Positions 17,130 to 25,910 of a stretch of 64,000 nt of DNA are shown piece after piece. Position 1 is the stretch's first letter. Every line of letters starts with the position of its first letter. The stretch spans positions 102,664 through 166,663 of the forward strand of contig NZ_PSSX01000007.1 in NCBI RefSeq assembly GCF_002933275.1, read 5' to 3'. The translations under genes were made by a program, and so were the position numbers. The notes under the pieces were generated by a model. It was not told the origin of the DNA and ran no database searches. It saw only the letters and a program-made list of their open reading frames with translations. Origin of the DNA: Marinobacter maroccanus (GTDB lineage Bacteria; Pseudomonadota; Gammaproteobacteria; Pseudomonadales; Oleiphilaceae).

Positions 17130-18148
17130 GGCTGGCTCCGGTAAAACAGAGAAGCCGGCATCAGGTTGTCCGGGTCAGCGCCGGTGAGGGTCATCAAACG
17201 TTGCAGGTCAGCGATTCGCTGGTCTGTTTGCGGCGCTGGCGTCCCGGCGACAAAGCCCTCTCGCAAGGCTGCGAAGACACTGTCGTCCGGATCTCCCATG
17301 AGAGGGCGCAAGCGCTGCCAGTAGGATTTACTCTCCGCGAGCTCGGCTTTGGCCTGTTGCAGGGAAGCGGCAAAACGATCAATCAGCGGGCCGTTGTCCT
17401 GGGCCCAGCTTTCGGGAAAAACATAGCCAAGCACTGGCAGGTTGCGATCCAGGTCCATCTCAGTGAGCAGGTCAGCCATGCCGAACGCCGATCGCCAGCC
17501 GCCCTCGCCTCTCAGGCGGGCCGCAAAATGCCAGTAAGTGACGATGACATCCACTTGCCCCCGTTTTAACGCCTGACTCAACAAAGGCGGGGCGGCAAAC
17601 TGGACGCCGGCGGCTTCCTCAAGGTTGATACCCTGGCGCTGTGCGACTTTCTTGAGCAGTATCCAGCCCTTGCTGTCCGGCCCGCCGGCAACGCCAATGC
17701 GGTTGTCTGCCAGATCCGCCACCGAGCGAATCGTTGAGTTGTCAGCGACGACGATATCGCCAATCTGGGAGGAGAACGGCACGTACAGGTAGGGTGTGCC
17801 GGCCTGGAATCGTGACTGTGCCCACAGCAGATCAGCCACAGCGCCGTGCACCGAACAGCTGGTGACCGCGAGCCTGGAGGCCGGCAGGTTGGCAACCGGT
17901 TTCAATGCCAGCCGATAGCCATGCTCCCGGTCCAGCTCCCGATGCAGGAGATGGTCGAGCTCCCAGTGGGCGGTGCCAAACTGCAACACGCTGACAGACA
18001 GCACGGGTAGGTCAGGCGCTCCTTCCCGGGCATGGACACTGCCTGCAAGACTCAAGAGAAGACATAGCAGTGCGGCCATTCCTTTGTTGATCCAGGAATA
18101 GACAAGTGAGGATCTGGAGACGATCGTTATTGTTAGTTGCAGGCTCAT
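17126..18148 (-). CDS. ABC transporter periplasmic substrate-binding protein
   Basis: The protein (340 residues from the chosen start) has a hydrophobic signal segment MAALLCLLLSLAGSVHA and a type-2 binding fold (SVSVLQFGTAHWELDHLL, later NRIGVAGGPDSKGW). It resembles NitT/TauT/SsuA-like binding proteins. The start is uncertain: the ATG at 18148 has GGAG only 2 nt away, while the ATG at 18079 starts directly at the hydrophobic segment but abuts AAGGA; frames extending to 18319 seem too long. It is first in the importer operon and faces the response-regulator gene divergently. Confidence 0.8.
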   Translation of the reverse strand: MSLQLTITIVSRSSLVYSWINKGMAALLCLLLSLAGSVHAREGAPDLPVLSVSVLQFGTAHWELDHLLHRELDREHGYRLALKPVANLPASRLAVTSCSVHGAVADLLWAQSRFQAGTPYLYVPFSSQIGDIVVADNSTIRSVADLADNRIGVAGGPDSKGWILLKKVAQRQGINLEEAAGVQFAAPPLLSQALKRGQVDVIVTYWHFAARLRGEGGWRSAFGMADLLTEMDLDRNLPVLGYVFPESWAQDNGPLIDRFAASLQQAKAELAESKSYWQRLRPLMGDPDDSVFAALREGFVAGTPAPQTDQRIADLQRLMTLTGADPDNLMPASLFYRSQP

Positions 18149-18317
18149 TGCTCCACGATACGAAGCCCGCAGCCCGGCAAGAATAGTACTTTGGTGCCTG
18201 TTTTTTGGTGCGATGGTCGCATTCAACCCGAGACCAAGATGGCGTGTAATGAAACCATCACAATAATAAACAGAGGATCGGAACCGACTCCAGCGATTCT
18301 CTGCACAGGAGGCCGCC

Positions 18318-19091
18318 ATGCTGAACGAGCTCGAAGCCGCACTCTCTTCCGAAAACCGCTATCATGATTCGGAAGTCAATCCCGATACTGAAAACAAACA
18401 GGTAGACCCATCCATGGAGCCGGCTTACAAGATTCTGATTGCCGACGACCACCCACTCTTCCGGGAAGCCATCAGCAGCGTAATCGCTTCCGGTTTTGCG
18501 GGCAGCGAGATCATCGAAACCGCTGATCTGGACAGCGCCCTGGAAATCACCCGCGAGAACGACGACCTGGATCTGATCCTGCTGGACCTGAACATGCCCG
18601 GTATGCACGGCCTGACCGGCCTGATCACCCTGCGAAATGAGGCCCCGACCATTCCGGTGGTGATTGTCTCTGCCGAGGAAGACAAGCAGGTGGTACTGCA
18701 GGCCATTACTTACGGCGCCTGCGGATTCATTACCAAGTCCTCGCCCCGGGCCCAGATGACCGAGGCCATCCAGCAAATCCTGAACGGTAATGTTTACCTG
18801 CCTTCGGATATCATCCGCACCGGCAAGGAAAGCAACACCCGCCGCAGCCGCAATGAAGACAATCCGATTTCACCGGAGCTTCTGAATTCCCTGACCCGCC
18901 GCCAGCTGCTGGTGCTTGAGCGCATGTCCAAGGGCGAATCCAACAAGCAGATCGCCTATAACCTGAATATCGCCGAGACCACGGTGAAGGCCCACGTGTC
19001 TGCGATATTGCGCAAGCTCGGGGTTCACAACCGGGTGCAGGCGATTTTGTCTGCCAGTGATGTGGATTTCAGTCAGTATTTGAAGCGGTAA
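18318..19091 (+). CDS. LuxR-family response regulator (AgmR/ErbR-like)
   Basis: The 257-residue regulator has a receiver domain (acidic pocket IADDHPLF, phospho-acceptor Asp90 in [12 protein letters not shown]) and a C-terminal LuxR helix-turn-helix ([20 protein letters not shown], then [17 protein letters not shown]). Relatives control PQQ ethanol oxidation in Pseudomonas. AGGAGG 5 nt before the ATG at 18318 favours the long form over a start at 18414. It is convergent with the hybrid kinase gene across a repeat-filled gap, and is the best candidate for binding the CTTGGTAGTA sites in this island. Confidence 0.88.
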   Translation: MLNELEAALSSENRYHDSEVNPDTENKQVDPSMEPAYKILIADDHPLFREAISSVIASGFAGSEIIETADLDSALEITRENDDLDLILLDLNMPGMHGLTGLITLRNEAPTIPVVIVSAEEDKQVVLQAITYGACGFITKSSPRAQMTEAIQQILNGNVYLPSDIIRTGKESNTRRSRNEDNPISPELLNSLTRRQLLVLERMSKGESNKQIAYNLNIAETTVKAHVSAILRKLGVHNRVQAILSASDVDFSQYLKR

Positions 19092-19102
19092 GGTAGGGTT
19101 TT

Positions 19103-19232
19103 TGTCGGATTACGGCTTCGCCTAATTCGACCTACTTCTCTGGTTGTCGGATTACGCCTTTGGCTAATCCGACCTACCTTTCGAGCACACATCCCCGCGT
19201 AGGTCGGGTTAGGCGCAGCCGTAACCCGACAC
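19103..19232. repeat. Triple TAGGTCGGATTA-type repeat
   Basis: Three units lie in tandem: 19103-19135, 19145-19177 and 19199-19232. Each is a GTCGGRTTA ... TAAYCCGAC hairpin with a TAGG flank; the third is in opposite orientation. The units separate the 3' ends of two convergent genes and could stop transcription both ways. Confidence 0.85.
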
Positions 19233-19244
19233 CCATCTTCAACC

Positions 19245-21506
19245 TCAATTCCTCAGCAAATGACTCAACGCACTGCGCAGCTTAAGAGGCTTCACCGGCT
19301 TGTTCATCAGCAGGTGCCCCAGCTCGCGAATATGCTGCTTCAGTTCATTGGTGTAGTTGGCGGTAATCATCACCACCGGCGCCGGGCATCTCCGGCGGCC
19401 ATTGATCTCCGCCACCACATCCACGCCATTCTCATCGTTGTCCAGATGGTAGTCCGCCAGAATCAGATCCACTGCACTGCTGGCTGGATCCAGCTGGCGC
19501 TCGAGGTCCTCCAGGGACACCGCCGTCACCACCTGGCAATCCCAGCCTTCGAGCAGGGTTTGCATGCCCTGGCAGATCGACTGGTCATTGTCGATCACCC
19601 AGATTCGGGCACCGCCGAGACCGCTATCGAAAGACACGGCTCGATTCTGGTCTGCCACCGGTTGCCGGGGCTTCAGTCTGCCGACCGGGACCCGGACGCT
19701 GAAGACTGAGCCCTTGCCCTCGATGGAATTCACCGTCACTTCATGACCAAGCATGCGGGAAATCTTGTCCACGATGGCCAGGCCAAGTCCCAGGCCTTTA
19801 TCGGGTTGTGAGCCGGCCGGGCGAATACGTTTGAATTCCTGGAAGATCTCGGTGAGTTTGTCCTCGGGAATACCGGGGCCGGTATCCCACACCTGCAGCA
19901 GAACATGATCCTTTTGTCGACGGCAGCCAAGCAGAATCCGGCCGTTGCCGGTGTAGCGGATGGCGTTGGTCAGGAAATTCCGGAGAATCCGCGCCAGCAA
20001 CTGGGAATCTGACTCCACAATCGCGGAGCTGGCAATAAAGTCCAGTCGCAGCCCCTCGGCCATGGCCATCTGCCGGAATTCCCGGGCGATGTTATTCAGC
20101 AGGTCTCGCAGATCAAAGGCGGTGACATCTGGTTTGATCACGCCGGCATCCAGCTTGGAAATATCCACCAGGGTGCCCAGCAGGTTCTCGACATCGTCCA
20201 GGGACGTGCTGACTGAACGAACCAGGCCTTCCGCCTTGGGCCCGAACGACTGTTCCAGCAGCGCACTGGTGAACAACCGTGCGGCATTCAAAGGCTGCAG
20301 CAGGTCGTGGCTGACGGCCGCCAGGAACTTGGTTTTCGAGAGATTGGCCCGTTCAGCCTCCAGCTTGGCATCCCGGAGGCGGGCCTCTACGGCAGCCCGC
20401 TCGGTGATTTCCTGGCGCAGCTGGTTGTTCAGGCCGGTCAGGGCTGCGGTGCGTTCCTTCACCCGTCGTTCCAGGTTGTCATAGGCCTGTTCCAGGGCCA
20501 GGGCGGTCTTGCGGCGGTCGGTGATGTCCCGGATCAACACAAAAAAACCGATGATATCGCCCTGTTCATCGAAATTGGGAACGTAGGAGCGCAGCATGTG
20601 GCGCACCTCGCCCTGCTCGCCAGTCTCCTCGAATTCAAACGTCACGTTGTGGCCGTCCATGACATCGAGAATCTGGGGTAGAAGCCGCTGGTAAAACTCG
20701 GGCGAATGCACTTCGTTGAGACGTTTGCCGAGTGGCGACTCTCCTTTGCGCCCGTACCAGGACTCATAGACCTTGTTGCAGAACTGGATGGTCATATCGG
20801 CGCCAATGTAGGCGATCAGAGCCGGGACGTGGTCGGTCACCACCCGGATCCAGCGCTCGCTTTCCTCCAGCGCCTTGATCCGCCGAGCCATTTCGCTGTT
20901 CTTCACATCGGTGATGTCGGAGTAGAGCACCACCAAACCGCCTTCGCGGGTCGGTCTCTCGGTAACCTGAACCCAGCGGCCGTTGGCCAGCAGAAACACC
21001 ACACCTTCCGAATCCGGATGGCTGTGTTCCTCCAGAACCAGACCGCAGGCCACCGCCTGGCGCTTCAACTCTGCAATCCGGGTACCCTGTCCCGGCGCGT
21101 CGACACCGGCATGACGCCAGTAACTCCGGAACCGGCTGTTGCTCTGGATCAGGCAATGCTGGTTATCGAACAGCACAAAGCCGTCGGCAATACTCTCGAT
21201 GGCATCGCTCAATCTCTGGCGGGTTGTCTCTGCTTCTTCCCGGGCCCGGCTCAGGGCCTTGTTGCTGCCCTTGAGCTGTTCCATGGCCTGGTTCAACGCC
21301 TCGGTTCGCTCCCGAACCTGCTCGGCGAGCACCACCGAGTGCTCGAAGGCCGCATAGGGCTCCGGCTTGTGGGCAGAACCAGACTCCACCCGGACAATCA
21401 GGGCATCGCGAATTCGCCTCAGGCGCTCGTTCTCCGCCTCAAGCTCGGCAATTCGCCGGTCCCGCTCGTCCTCAACGGGTGCTTCAATCTTGTCCGGAAC
21501 GGACAT
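19245..21506 (-). CDS. PAS-PAS hybrid sensor histidine kinase
   Basis: The 753-residue cytoplasmic protein has, in order, an N-terminal coiled coil, two PAS domains (SIADGFVLFDNQH and VVTDHVPALIAYIGADM), a second coiled coil, a HisKA domain with FLAAVSHDLLQPL, an HATPase domain (NFLTNAIRYTG, DTGPGIPED, KGLGLGLAI) and a C-terminal receiver with acceptor Asp in LILADYHLD. It resembles ErcS'/NahK-type kinases. No membrane segment is seen. The start is the ATG at 21506, which overlaps the FIST gene by 23 bp, so the two are coupled. A partner is probably the LuxR regulator at 18318. Confidence 0.9.
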   Translation of the reverse strand: MSVPDKIEAPVEDERDRRIAELEAENERLRRIRDALIVRVESGSAHKPEPYAAFEHSVVLAEQVRERTEALNQAMEQLKGSNKALSRAREEAETTRQRLSDAIESIADGFVLFDNQHCLIQSNSRFRSYWRHAGVDAPGQGTRIAELKRQAVACGLVLEEHSHPDSEGVVFLLANGRWVQVTERPTREGGLVVLYSDITDVKNSEMARRIKALEESERWIRVVTDHVPALIAYIGADMTIQFCNKVYESWYGRKGESPLGKRLNEVHSPEFYQRLLPQILDVMDGHNVTFEFEETGEQGEVRHMLRSYVPNFDEQGDIIGFFVLIRDITDRRKTALALEQAYDNLERRVKERTAALTGLNNQLRQEITERAAVEARLRDAKLEAERANLSKTKFLAAVSHDLLQPLNAARLFTSALLEQSFGPKAEGLVRSVSTSLDDVENLLGTLVDISKLDAGVIKPDVTAFDLRDLLNNIAREFRQMAMAEGLRLDFIASSAIVESDSQLLARILRNFLTNAIRYTGNGRILLGCRRQKDHVLLQVWDTGPGIPEDKLTEIFQEFKRIRPAGSQPDKGLGLGLAIVDKISRMLGHEVTVNSIEGKGSVFSVRVPVGRLKPRQPVADQNRAVSFDSGLGGARIWVIDNDQSICQGMQTLLEGWDCQVVTAVSLEDLERQLDPASSAVDLILADYHLDNDENGVDVVAEINGRRRCPAPVVMITANYTNELKQHIRELGHLLMNKPVKPLKLRSALSHLLRN

Positions 21507-22764
21507 CAGGCTGGCCAATGACCACCCCCGTAAACGTCTGGTTGATGTGCATGCCGTCAAACTGCTCGCCGTAGGTATTGAAGCCAATCACCTTGTGATG
21601 ACGCAGGAATTCCGAAACCGCTTCCACTTCCCCGGTCAGTTCTGCCTCCAGCCGGCGCAAAAAACAGTCGCAACCGATGGTGACGAGGGGCGGCCCCACG
21701 ACCCGCTCTGCTGCCTCAATCTGGGTGCGAACGCTGTCCAGCAGGGATTCCGGCGCCATGGCCGTCATCACGATTCCGGTTTCCACCGCGCAGTAGAAGG
21801 TCAGGCTTCTGTCCGGGTTTACCCGCTGCACCGAGCGGACAAAATAGTGGCCGCCGATTCTTACCCCCATGGGCCGGAGTGCGAAAACCTTGCGATCCAG
21901 GGCATCGACATCGACACCGACGGCGCGGGCATAGGCATCCGCTGCCGGCTCCGCGTTGAGCTCGTAGACCGTCCGGCTTTCCGCACAGGCGTCGGTTACC
22001 ACCAGTTTTTCACTGCGCTCAACCATGTGGTGTGTGGAGAACACCCGGAAATCCAGGGGCGTGTTCACCAGCAACACCGTGGCGGCGCCGGTATGGAACT
22101 GGCCGTCGAAGAACACATGGGTGTTGGCCAGGCGCTCATCGTCGCCGGCGGAGCCGCCGAATTGGGGAATGGTGCCGAGGGCCGAATTAAGCGTTGCCAG
22201 CACCAGCTCTTCACGGCTCGACAGGCCATCCAGCAGCGTGATGGCAAAGGTGTTGCCCTTGACCGGCGCCAGCCTGGCGTCCCGACAGGTAGAAAGCAGG
22301 CCGTCGATCACGCCCTGGGCATCCTGAAGGGTGAACCGATCCAGTTCCCGGATCAGCGCACAGTCGATGGCGAAATAGCGGCGGTCAAACCCGATGGCGG
22401 TGATGCAGCCACGTCCGTACCCCTCCGGCGTGATCTCCCCGGCAGAGGTACAGCCGCAAACGCGCACGCCCTGGAAACTTTGCTCAAGGGCACTGCCGAG
22501 TCGACCCAGGTCGTATTCCGCGGAGCAAAAGAACAGAACACAGTCAAGGTGCTCATGGCTGAGCTGGCTGGCGAGATTGGTGGCGGCCAACATCGGATCG
22601 CGAACACTGGAGCTCGCTACCCGGACCGCAGGCAGGGTCGTCGCTGGCTTCATAAATGCTGCTCCCGAAAACGGATGACTTTTCACCGATTCTACGGCAT
22701 CCGTAAACGCAGCCAATGCGACTTCAGTGCTTTTAATCGGCGCGCCAAAATGATCGTAAGCCAT
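21484..22764 (-). CDS. FIST domain sensory protein
   Basis: The 426-residue protein has FIST_N (DCVLFFCSAEYDLGRLGSAL, then VRVCGCTSAGEITPEGYG) and FIST_C domains (CAVETGIVMTAMAPESLL, then GFNTYGEQFDGMHINQTF). FIST proteins are predicted small-ligand sensors, often amino acids, placed with signalling proteins. Two starts have good ribosome-binding sites: the ATG at 22764 (AGGAGG, 11-nt spacer) and the ATG at 22653 (GGGAG). The overlap with the downstream hybrid kinase indicates the FIST protein supplies it with input. Confidence 0.88.
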   Translation of the reverse strand: MAYDHFGAPIKSTEVALAAFTDAVESVKSHPFSGAAFMKPATTLPAVRVASSSVRDPMLAATNLASQLSHEHLDCVLFFCSAEYDLGRLGSALEQSFQGVRVCGCTSAGEITPEGYGRGCITAIGFDRRYFAIDCALIRELDRFTLQDAQGVIDGLLSTCRDARLAPVKGNTFAITLLDGLSSREELVLATLNSALGTIPQFGGSAGDDERLANTHVFFDGQFHTGAATVLLVNTPLDFRVFSTHHMVERSEKLVVTDACAESRTVYELNAEPAADAYARAVGVDVDALDRKVFALRPMGVRIGGHYFVRSVQRVNPDRSLTFYCAVETGIVMTAMAPESLLDSVRTQIEAAERVVGPPLVTIGCDCFLRRLEAELTGEVEAVSEFLRHHKVIGFNTYGEQFDGMHINQTFTGVVIGQPDVRSGQD

Positions 22765-22802
22765 TGATTAAATTGCCTCCTGAATCAATGTCTGATGGCG
22801 CT

Positions 22803-22828
22803 GCCGGTTTCCTTTCAGGCAAACCGGC
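22803..22828. terminator. Hairpin downstream of the porin gene
   Basis: GCCGGTTT and AAACCGGC form an 8-bp stem with a 10-nt loop, about 65 bp past the porin stop. No T-run follows on the minus strand, so termination is uncertain. Confidence 0.45.
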
Positions 22829-22892
22829 ACTTTAGTCTTAGTCAAACCAGCGCTGCGAGGGGCCTCCCGCCACCCGCAACGCCAGATAGTGC

Positions 22893-23993
22893 TTAGAACA
22901 TCACGATGGCGCCAAGGGCGATGGTATCCGCCTCAGTGGTGGTTGCACCGGTGGTGCGGTTGTTGTCTTCGTACATGTTGTACTCGGCAACCAGCTTGAA
23001 GTTGCTGTTCACATCGTGGAAGAACCCGAGCGTTGTGCTTTCGGTTTCCAGGTCCAGAATCTCGGCATCGGTTTCCCCATAAGACAGAACTACCTTGTTG
23101 GCGCCGAAAGCATAGGAGCCCTGAACCAGGAAACCGTCTGCATCATCTTCGGTTACCGCTCCGTTGCCGATCAGAACCGGGTTGTCACCCTTGGAGGTAA
23201 AACCGGAAGCGGCCAGGGTCAGTCCCGCGACCGACGCCTTGATACCGTACCCAAGGCCTGTGCTGTCGACGGTCGTGGTGCCATTTTCAGCAGACTGATA
23301 GCGGCCGTTCACCCAGCCGGTCAGGGCCACGTCGTTCAGGTTGGCGTTGTAGGTTACCTCGGACTCGAAGCGTGGCGCGGCATTCTCGTCATTGGCACCG
23401 GTCACCGTGTCGGCGGGATCCAGCACACCAGCCGCAACTTTGAGGCCACTCATATCGGGCGAGCGATAGGTAATCTGGGCAGACGGTGTCGGGTACGGAT
23501 AGCCCGCGCGGATATTGCCGAAGGACACGCCACCGGCAACGCCCGGGGAGCCAAATCCCATCAGGATCTCGTCCAGGAAGATGTTGGAGCGTGCATACAG
23601 GCCGAAATCCTTACCGATCAGCACCTGACCGAAATCACCGTCCACCGTGGCATAGAACTGACGCACGTCGATGGCGGTGTCTGTGGGTGTATCCAGGCTG
23701 TCATTGATGGTGGTCCAGAACGAGGAACGCCCGCCCAGGGTCAGCTCACCCATGTCCTTGCTGAAATTGAAGCCGATGGTGTTGGGCAGGAAGCCCATCT
23801 TGATGCGGGAATCGCGCACATCGTTCTGCTTGTCATCACGGTTTACATAAAACGCATTGAAGTAGCCATCAACAGAAAAGCTCGTGCCGTCCTGGTTATA
23901 AAGCTCAACAGCGGCGCTGGCTCCTGTGCTGACACCCATGGCGGCTGCCATGGCAATGGCTAACCCTGACTTTCTGACGTTATTGTTTTTCAT
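22893..23993 (-). CDS. Outer-membrane porin, gammaproteobacterial general type
   Basis: The 366-residue protein has a signal peptide (LAIAMAAAMGVSTGASA), alternating beta-strand composition throughout and a C-terminal Phe (LGAIVMF), the usual outer-membrane insertion signal. It is a 16-stranded trimeric porin by family. GGGGA precedes the ATG. The promoter shares motifs with the PQQ dehydrogenase promoter, so it may be the outer-membrane route for the alcohol or metal used by this island. Confidence 0.87.
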   Translation of the reverse strand: MKNNNVRKSGLAIAMAAAMGVSTGASAAVELYNQDGTSFSVDGYFNAFYVNRDDKQNDVRDSRIKMGFLPNTIGFNFSKDMGELTLGGRSSFWTTINDSLDTPTDTAIDVRQFYATVDGDFGQVLIGKDFGLYARSNIFLDEILMGFGSPGVAGGVSFGNIRAGYPYPTPSAQITYRSPDMSGLKVAAGVLDPADTVTGANDENAAPRFESEVTYNANLNDVALTGWVNGRYQSAENGTTTVDSTGLGYGIKASVAGLTLAASGFTSKGDNPVLIGNGAVTEDDADGFLVQGSYAFGANKVVLSYGETDAEILDLETESTTLGFFHDVNSNFKLVAEYNMYEDNNRTTGATTTEADTIALGAIVMF

Positions 23994-24118
23994 AGTTCCC
24001 CCGGTTGTTTTTGGAAATCTGGGATCGGAGACCCGGGTTATCCGGACTCTCCAGGCGCGGTCTGTCGCCTGAATTCCATGGTCGGTGATGCGAGGGAGGG
24101 GGAAAATGCTTCCAGGGA

Positions 24119-24174
24119 GCAGGTTTTCTGCTCATTTGGGAGGCAATTGAATTGAAACTTTGGGAGTACGACCC
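24119..24174 (-). promoter_or_regulatory. Putative regulator sites upstream of the porin gene
   Basis: Two TTTGGGAG copies (24135-24142 and 24159-24166) resemble CTTGGTAG of the dehydrogenase and pedF promoters. GAGCAGGTTTTCT (24118-24130) matches GAACAGGTTTTCT at 9858-9870. Both motifs stand at nearly the same distance from the start codon as in the dehydrogenase gene. Confidence 0.5.
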
Positions 24175-24180
24175 GGCGGA

Positions 24181-25587
24181 TCAGTCGCCGGGGAACTGGG
24201 CCAGTTCCTGCAGGCAGTCGTTGAGGAAGTCTTCGGGATCGGCCATCACCGCCTCATCGGCAACGACGCCAAACTGTACCTGGCCGGCGTAGCTGACAAT
24301 GCTGATGCCCAGGCCAATATCCCCGGCCTGGGGCACCCAGAACATCTGCTCGGTGATCCGACAACCGGCAATGTAGCGAAGCTCCGGGGTGCCGGGCACG
24401 TTGGACACCACGGCACTGGCCTTGCGATAGAACACATCGGCCAGAGGCTCCCGCCAGGGTTCCGGAACCACCGTGGCACTGGCCGCCAACCCCCAGGCAA
24501 TGCCTGGCTGCCAGCTTTTCTTCAGGCGGCGGGTTTCATGCTTGATGCGGTACAAGCGCTCGAGCGGGCTTTCGCCATCCACCGGCAAAGGTACAAACAC
24601 GGTGCCGAAATAGTTGCCCAGGGCGCCAGGGGCCGGTTTCAACTCATCGGGTAGACGGCTGCGGATATCAACGGGCACGGCGGCATGCAGCACGGCTTCA
24701 TCCAGGTCCGCCCCGTCAATGCCAAGGCGGGTGCGCACCGCAGCCGCAACACAGCTCAGCAACACATCGTTGATCGTCACGTTGGTGACCCGGGCGATGT
24801 TCCGGAAGCGCTCCAGGGGCACCGGTTCAGACCAGCGACAGTGCCGTCGTCCCAGCAGGGGGCGCCGGAGATCCGTGTCTGAATCCTCCGGCTCCACCAG
24901 GAATTCCGAAAACTCATGCACCAGCTTGAGACTTTTCTGGGCAACCCGCTCCAGCAGGCGCCCGGCATCCTGCCACTGGTTGCCTACGGGCTTGTCTACT
25001 CCGGCAACGCCATGGGCTTCTTCTGCGGACTCGCCAGTGGCCATCAGCTCTCCGAGCCAGACCTTCGCTGCAGCGGTCCAGCGTGACAGCTCCGCGGTTT
25101 CAGGTGCACCGTATATGGCCGGATGCTGCTGGGGCGAAGGTGGGCAGAGCCGTTCAAAAATGCCCAGCAGGGACAGACCATCGGCGTAACAATGGTGAAT
25201 CCGCAGCAACAGGACCGCCCCGCCCTCGGCATTGGGCGCCAGCCAGAATTTCCAGCGCGGACGGTACATGGGCAGAGGCTGATTCAGCCGCACCGACACC
25301 CATTCCTGCAGGCTTTCCGGAGTGAAGCGATCGACCACCACATCAAGGTGGTGGCGGACATCAAACATCGGGTCCTGCTCCCACCACCAGGCGGGCGAGC
25401 GCTTGACCGGCATATATCGGAAACGCTCCCAGGCCATCCAGTAAACCCGGAGGAATTCCCGGAAACGGGGCGCCGTGAGGCCATCAACCCGCAGCATCAC
25501 GGTGATGGTCATGGGATTTTCCGGGCGTTCCAGGGCCAGCCAGGCCGAATCTGCAGGTAGCAGGAGATGCGATTGTTCGTGACTCAA
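24181..25587 (-). CDS. Wax ester synthase / diacylglycerol acyltransferase (WS/DGAT)
   Basis: The protein (468 residues from the chosen start) has the WS/DGAT active-site motif HHCYADG at residues 131-137 and the later family block NVTINDVLLSCVAAAVR. It transfers acyl groups from acyl-CoA to fatty alcohol or diacylglycerol, making storage wax esters or triacylglycerol at the membrane. The start is probably the TTG at 25587, because SHEQSHLLLPADSAWLALE begins as family members do; GTG 25677 or ATG 25668 would add residues unlike the family. Marinobacter commonly carries several such genes. It is alone on its strand next to lipid genes. Confidence 0.85.
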   Translation of the reverse strand: MSHEQSHLLLPADSAWLALERPENPMTITVMLRVDGLTAPRFREFLRVYWMAWERFRYMPVKRSPAWWWEQDPMFDVRHHLDVVVDRFTPESLQEWVSVRLNQPLPMYRPRWKFWLAPNAEGGAVLLLRIHHCYADGLSLLGIFERLCPPSPQQHPAIYGAPETAELSRWTAAAKVWLGELMATGESAEEAHGVAGVDKPVGNQWQDAGRLLERVAQKSLKLVHEFSEFLVEPEDSDTDLRRPLLGRRHCRWSEPVPLERFRNIARVTNVTINDVLLSCVAAAVRTRLGIDGADLDEAVLHAAVPVDIRSRLPDELKPAPGALGNYFGTVFVPLPVDGESPLERLYRIKHETRRLKKSWQPGIAWGLAASATVVPEPWREPLADVFYRKASAVVSNVPGTPELRYIAGCRITEQMFWVPQAGDIGLGISIVSYAGQVQFGVVADEAVMADPEDFLNDCLQELAQFPGD

Positions 25588-25910
25588 ACCCGAACGTCCC
25601 TGGAAAAGTGGTGAAGGTAAGTAAAAACCGAACTCCGCATTGTGCCAGACATGCCCCGCAGGCTCCATATGCGGCACCAGCGCACTCTGTTACAAAAAAT
25701 TACACGTGAGTAACTGTTCAGTCCTATACTGGTTATAAGCCGTAGTGCAATGGTTATTAAACGCTGCCGATCCGTGATCGATTGGCCCTGAGGGATCAAA
25801 AATTCTTTATTCAGGGCCAGTAACACAGCCAGATGATCGGGGTACAAAAGGCTTACCAGCACACCCTAATTCCAATAACAGGCCATTGCCGTGCTGGAGG
25901 GAGAGCAGTT
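25588..25910. other. Divergent intergenic region with a long hairpin
   Basis: The 323-bp gap between the WS/DGAT and alpha/beta-hydrolase genes should hold both promoters. GGCCCTGA and TCAGGGCC (25784-25818) form a perfect 8-bp stem around an AT-rich 19-nt loop. GGAGGGAG lies just before the hydrolase ATG. No small ORF of merit was found. Confidence 0.5.

Noticed and set aside
19092..19244. CRISPR-like repeat cluster
   Set aside because: The three units are imperfect hairpins with variable spacing and mixed orientation and no unique spacers; they belong to the dispersed palindromic family.
21367..22767. Long open frame antisense to the FIST and kinase genes
   Set aside because: The minus-strand frames encode clear FIST and histidine-kinase domains; the plus-strand frame is a third-position GC shadow.
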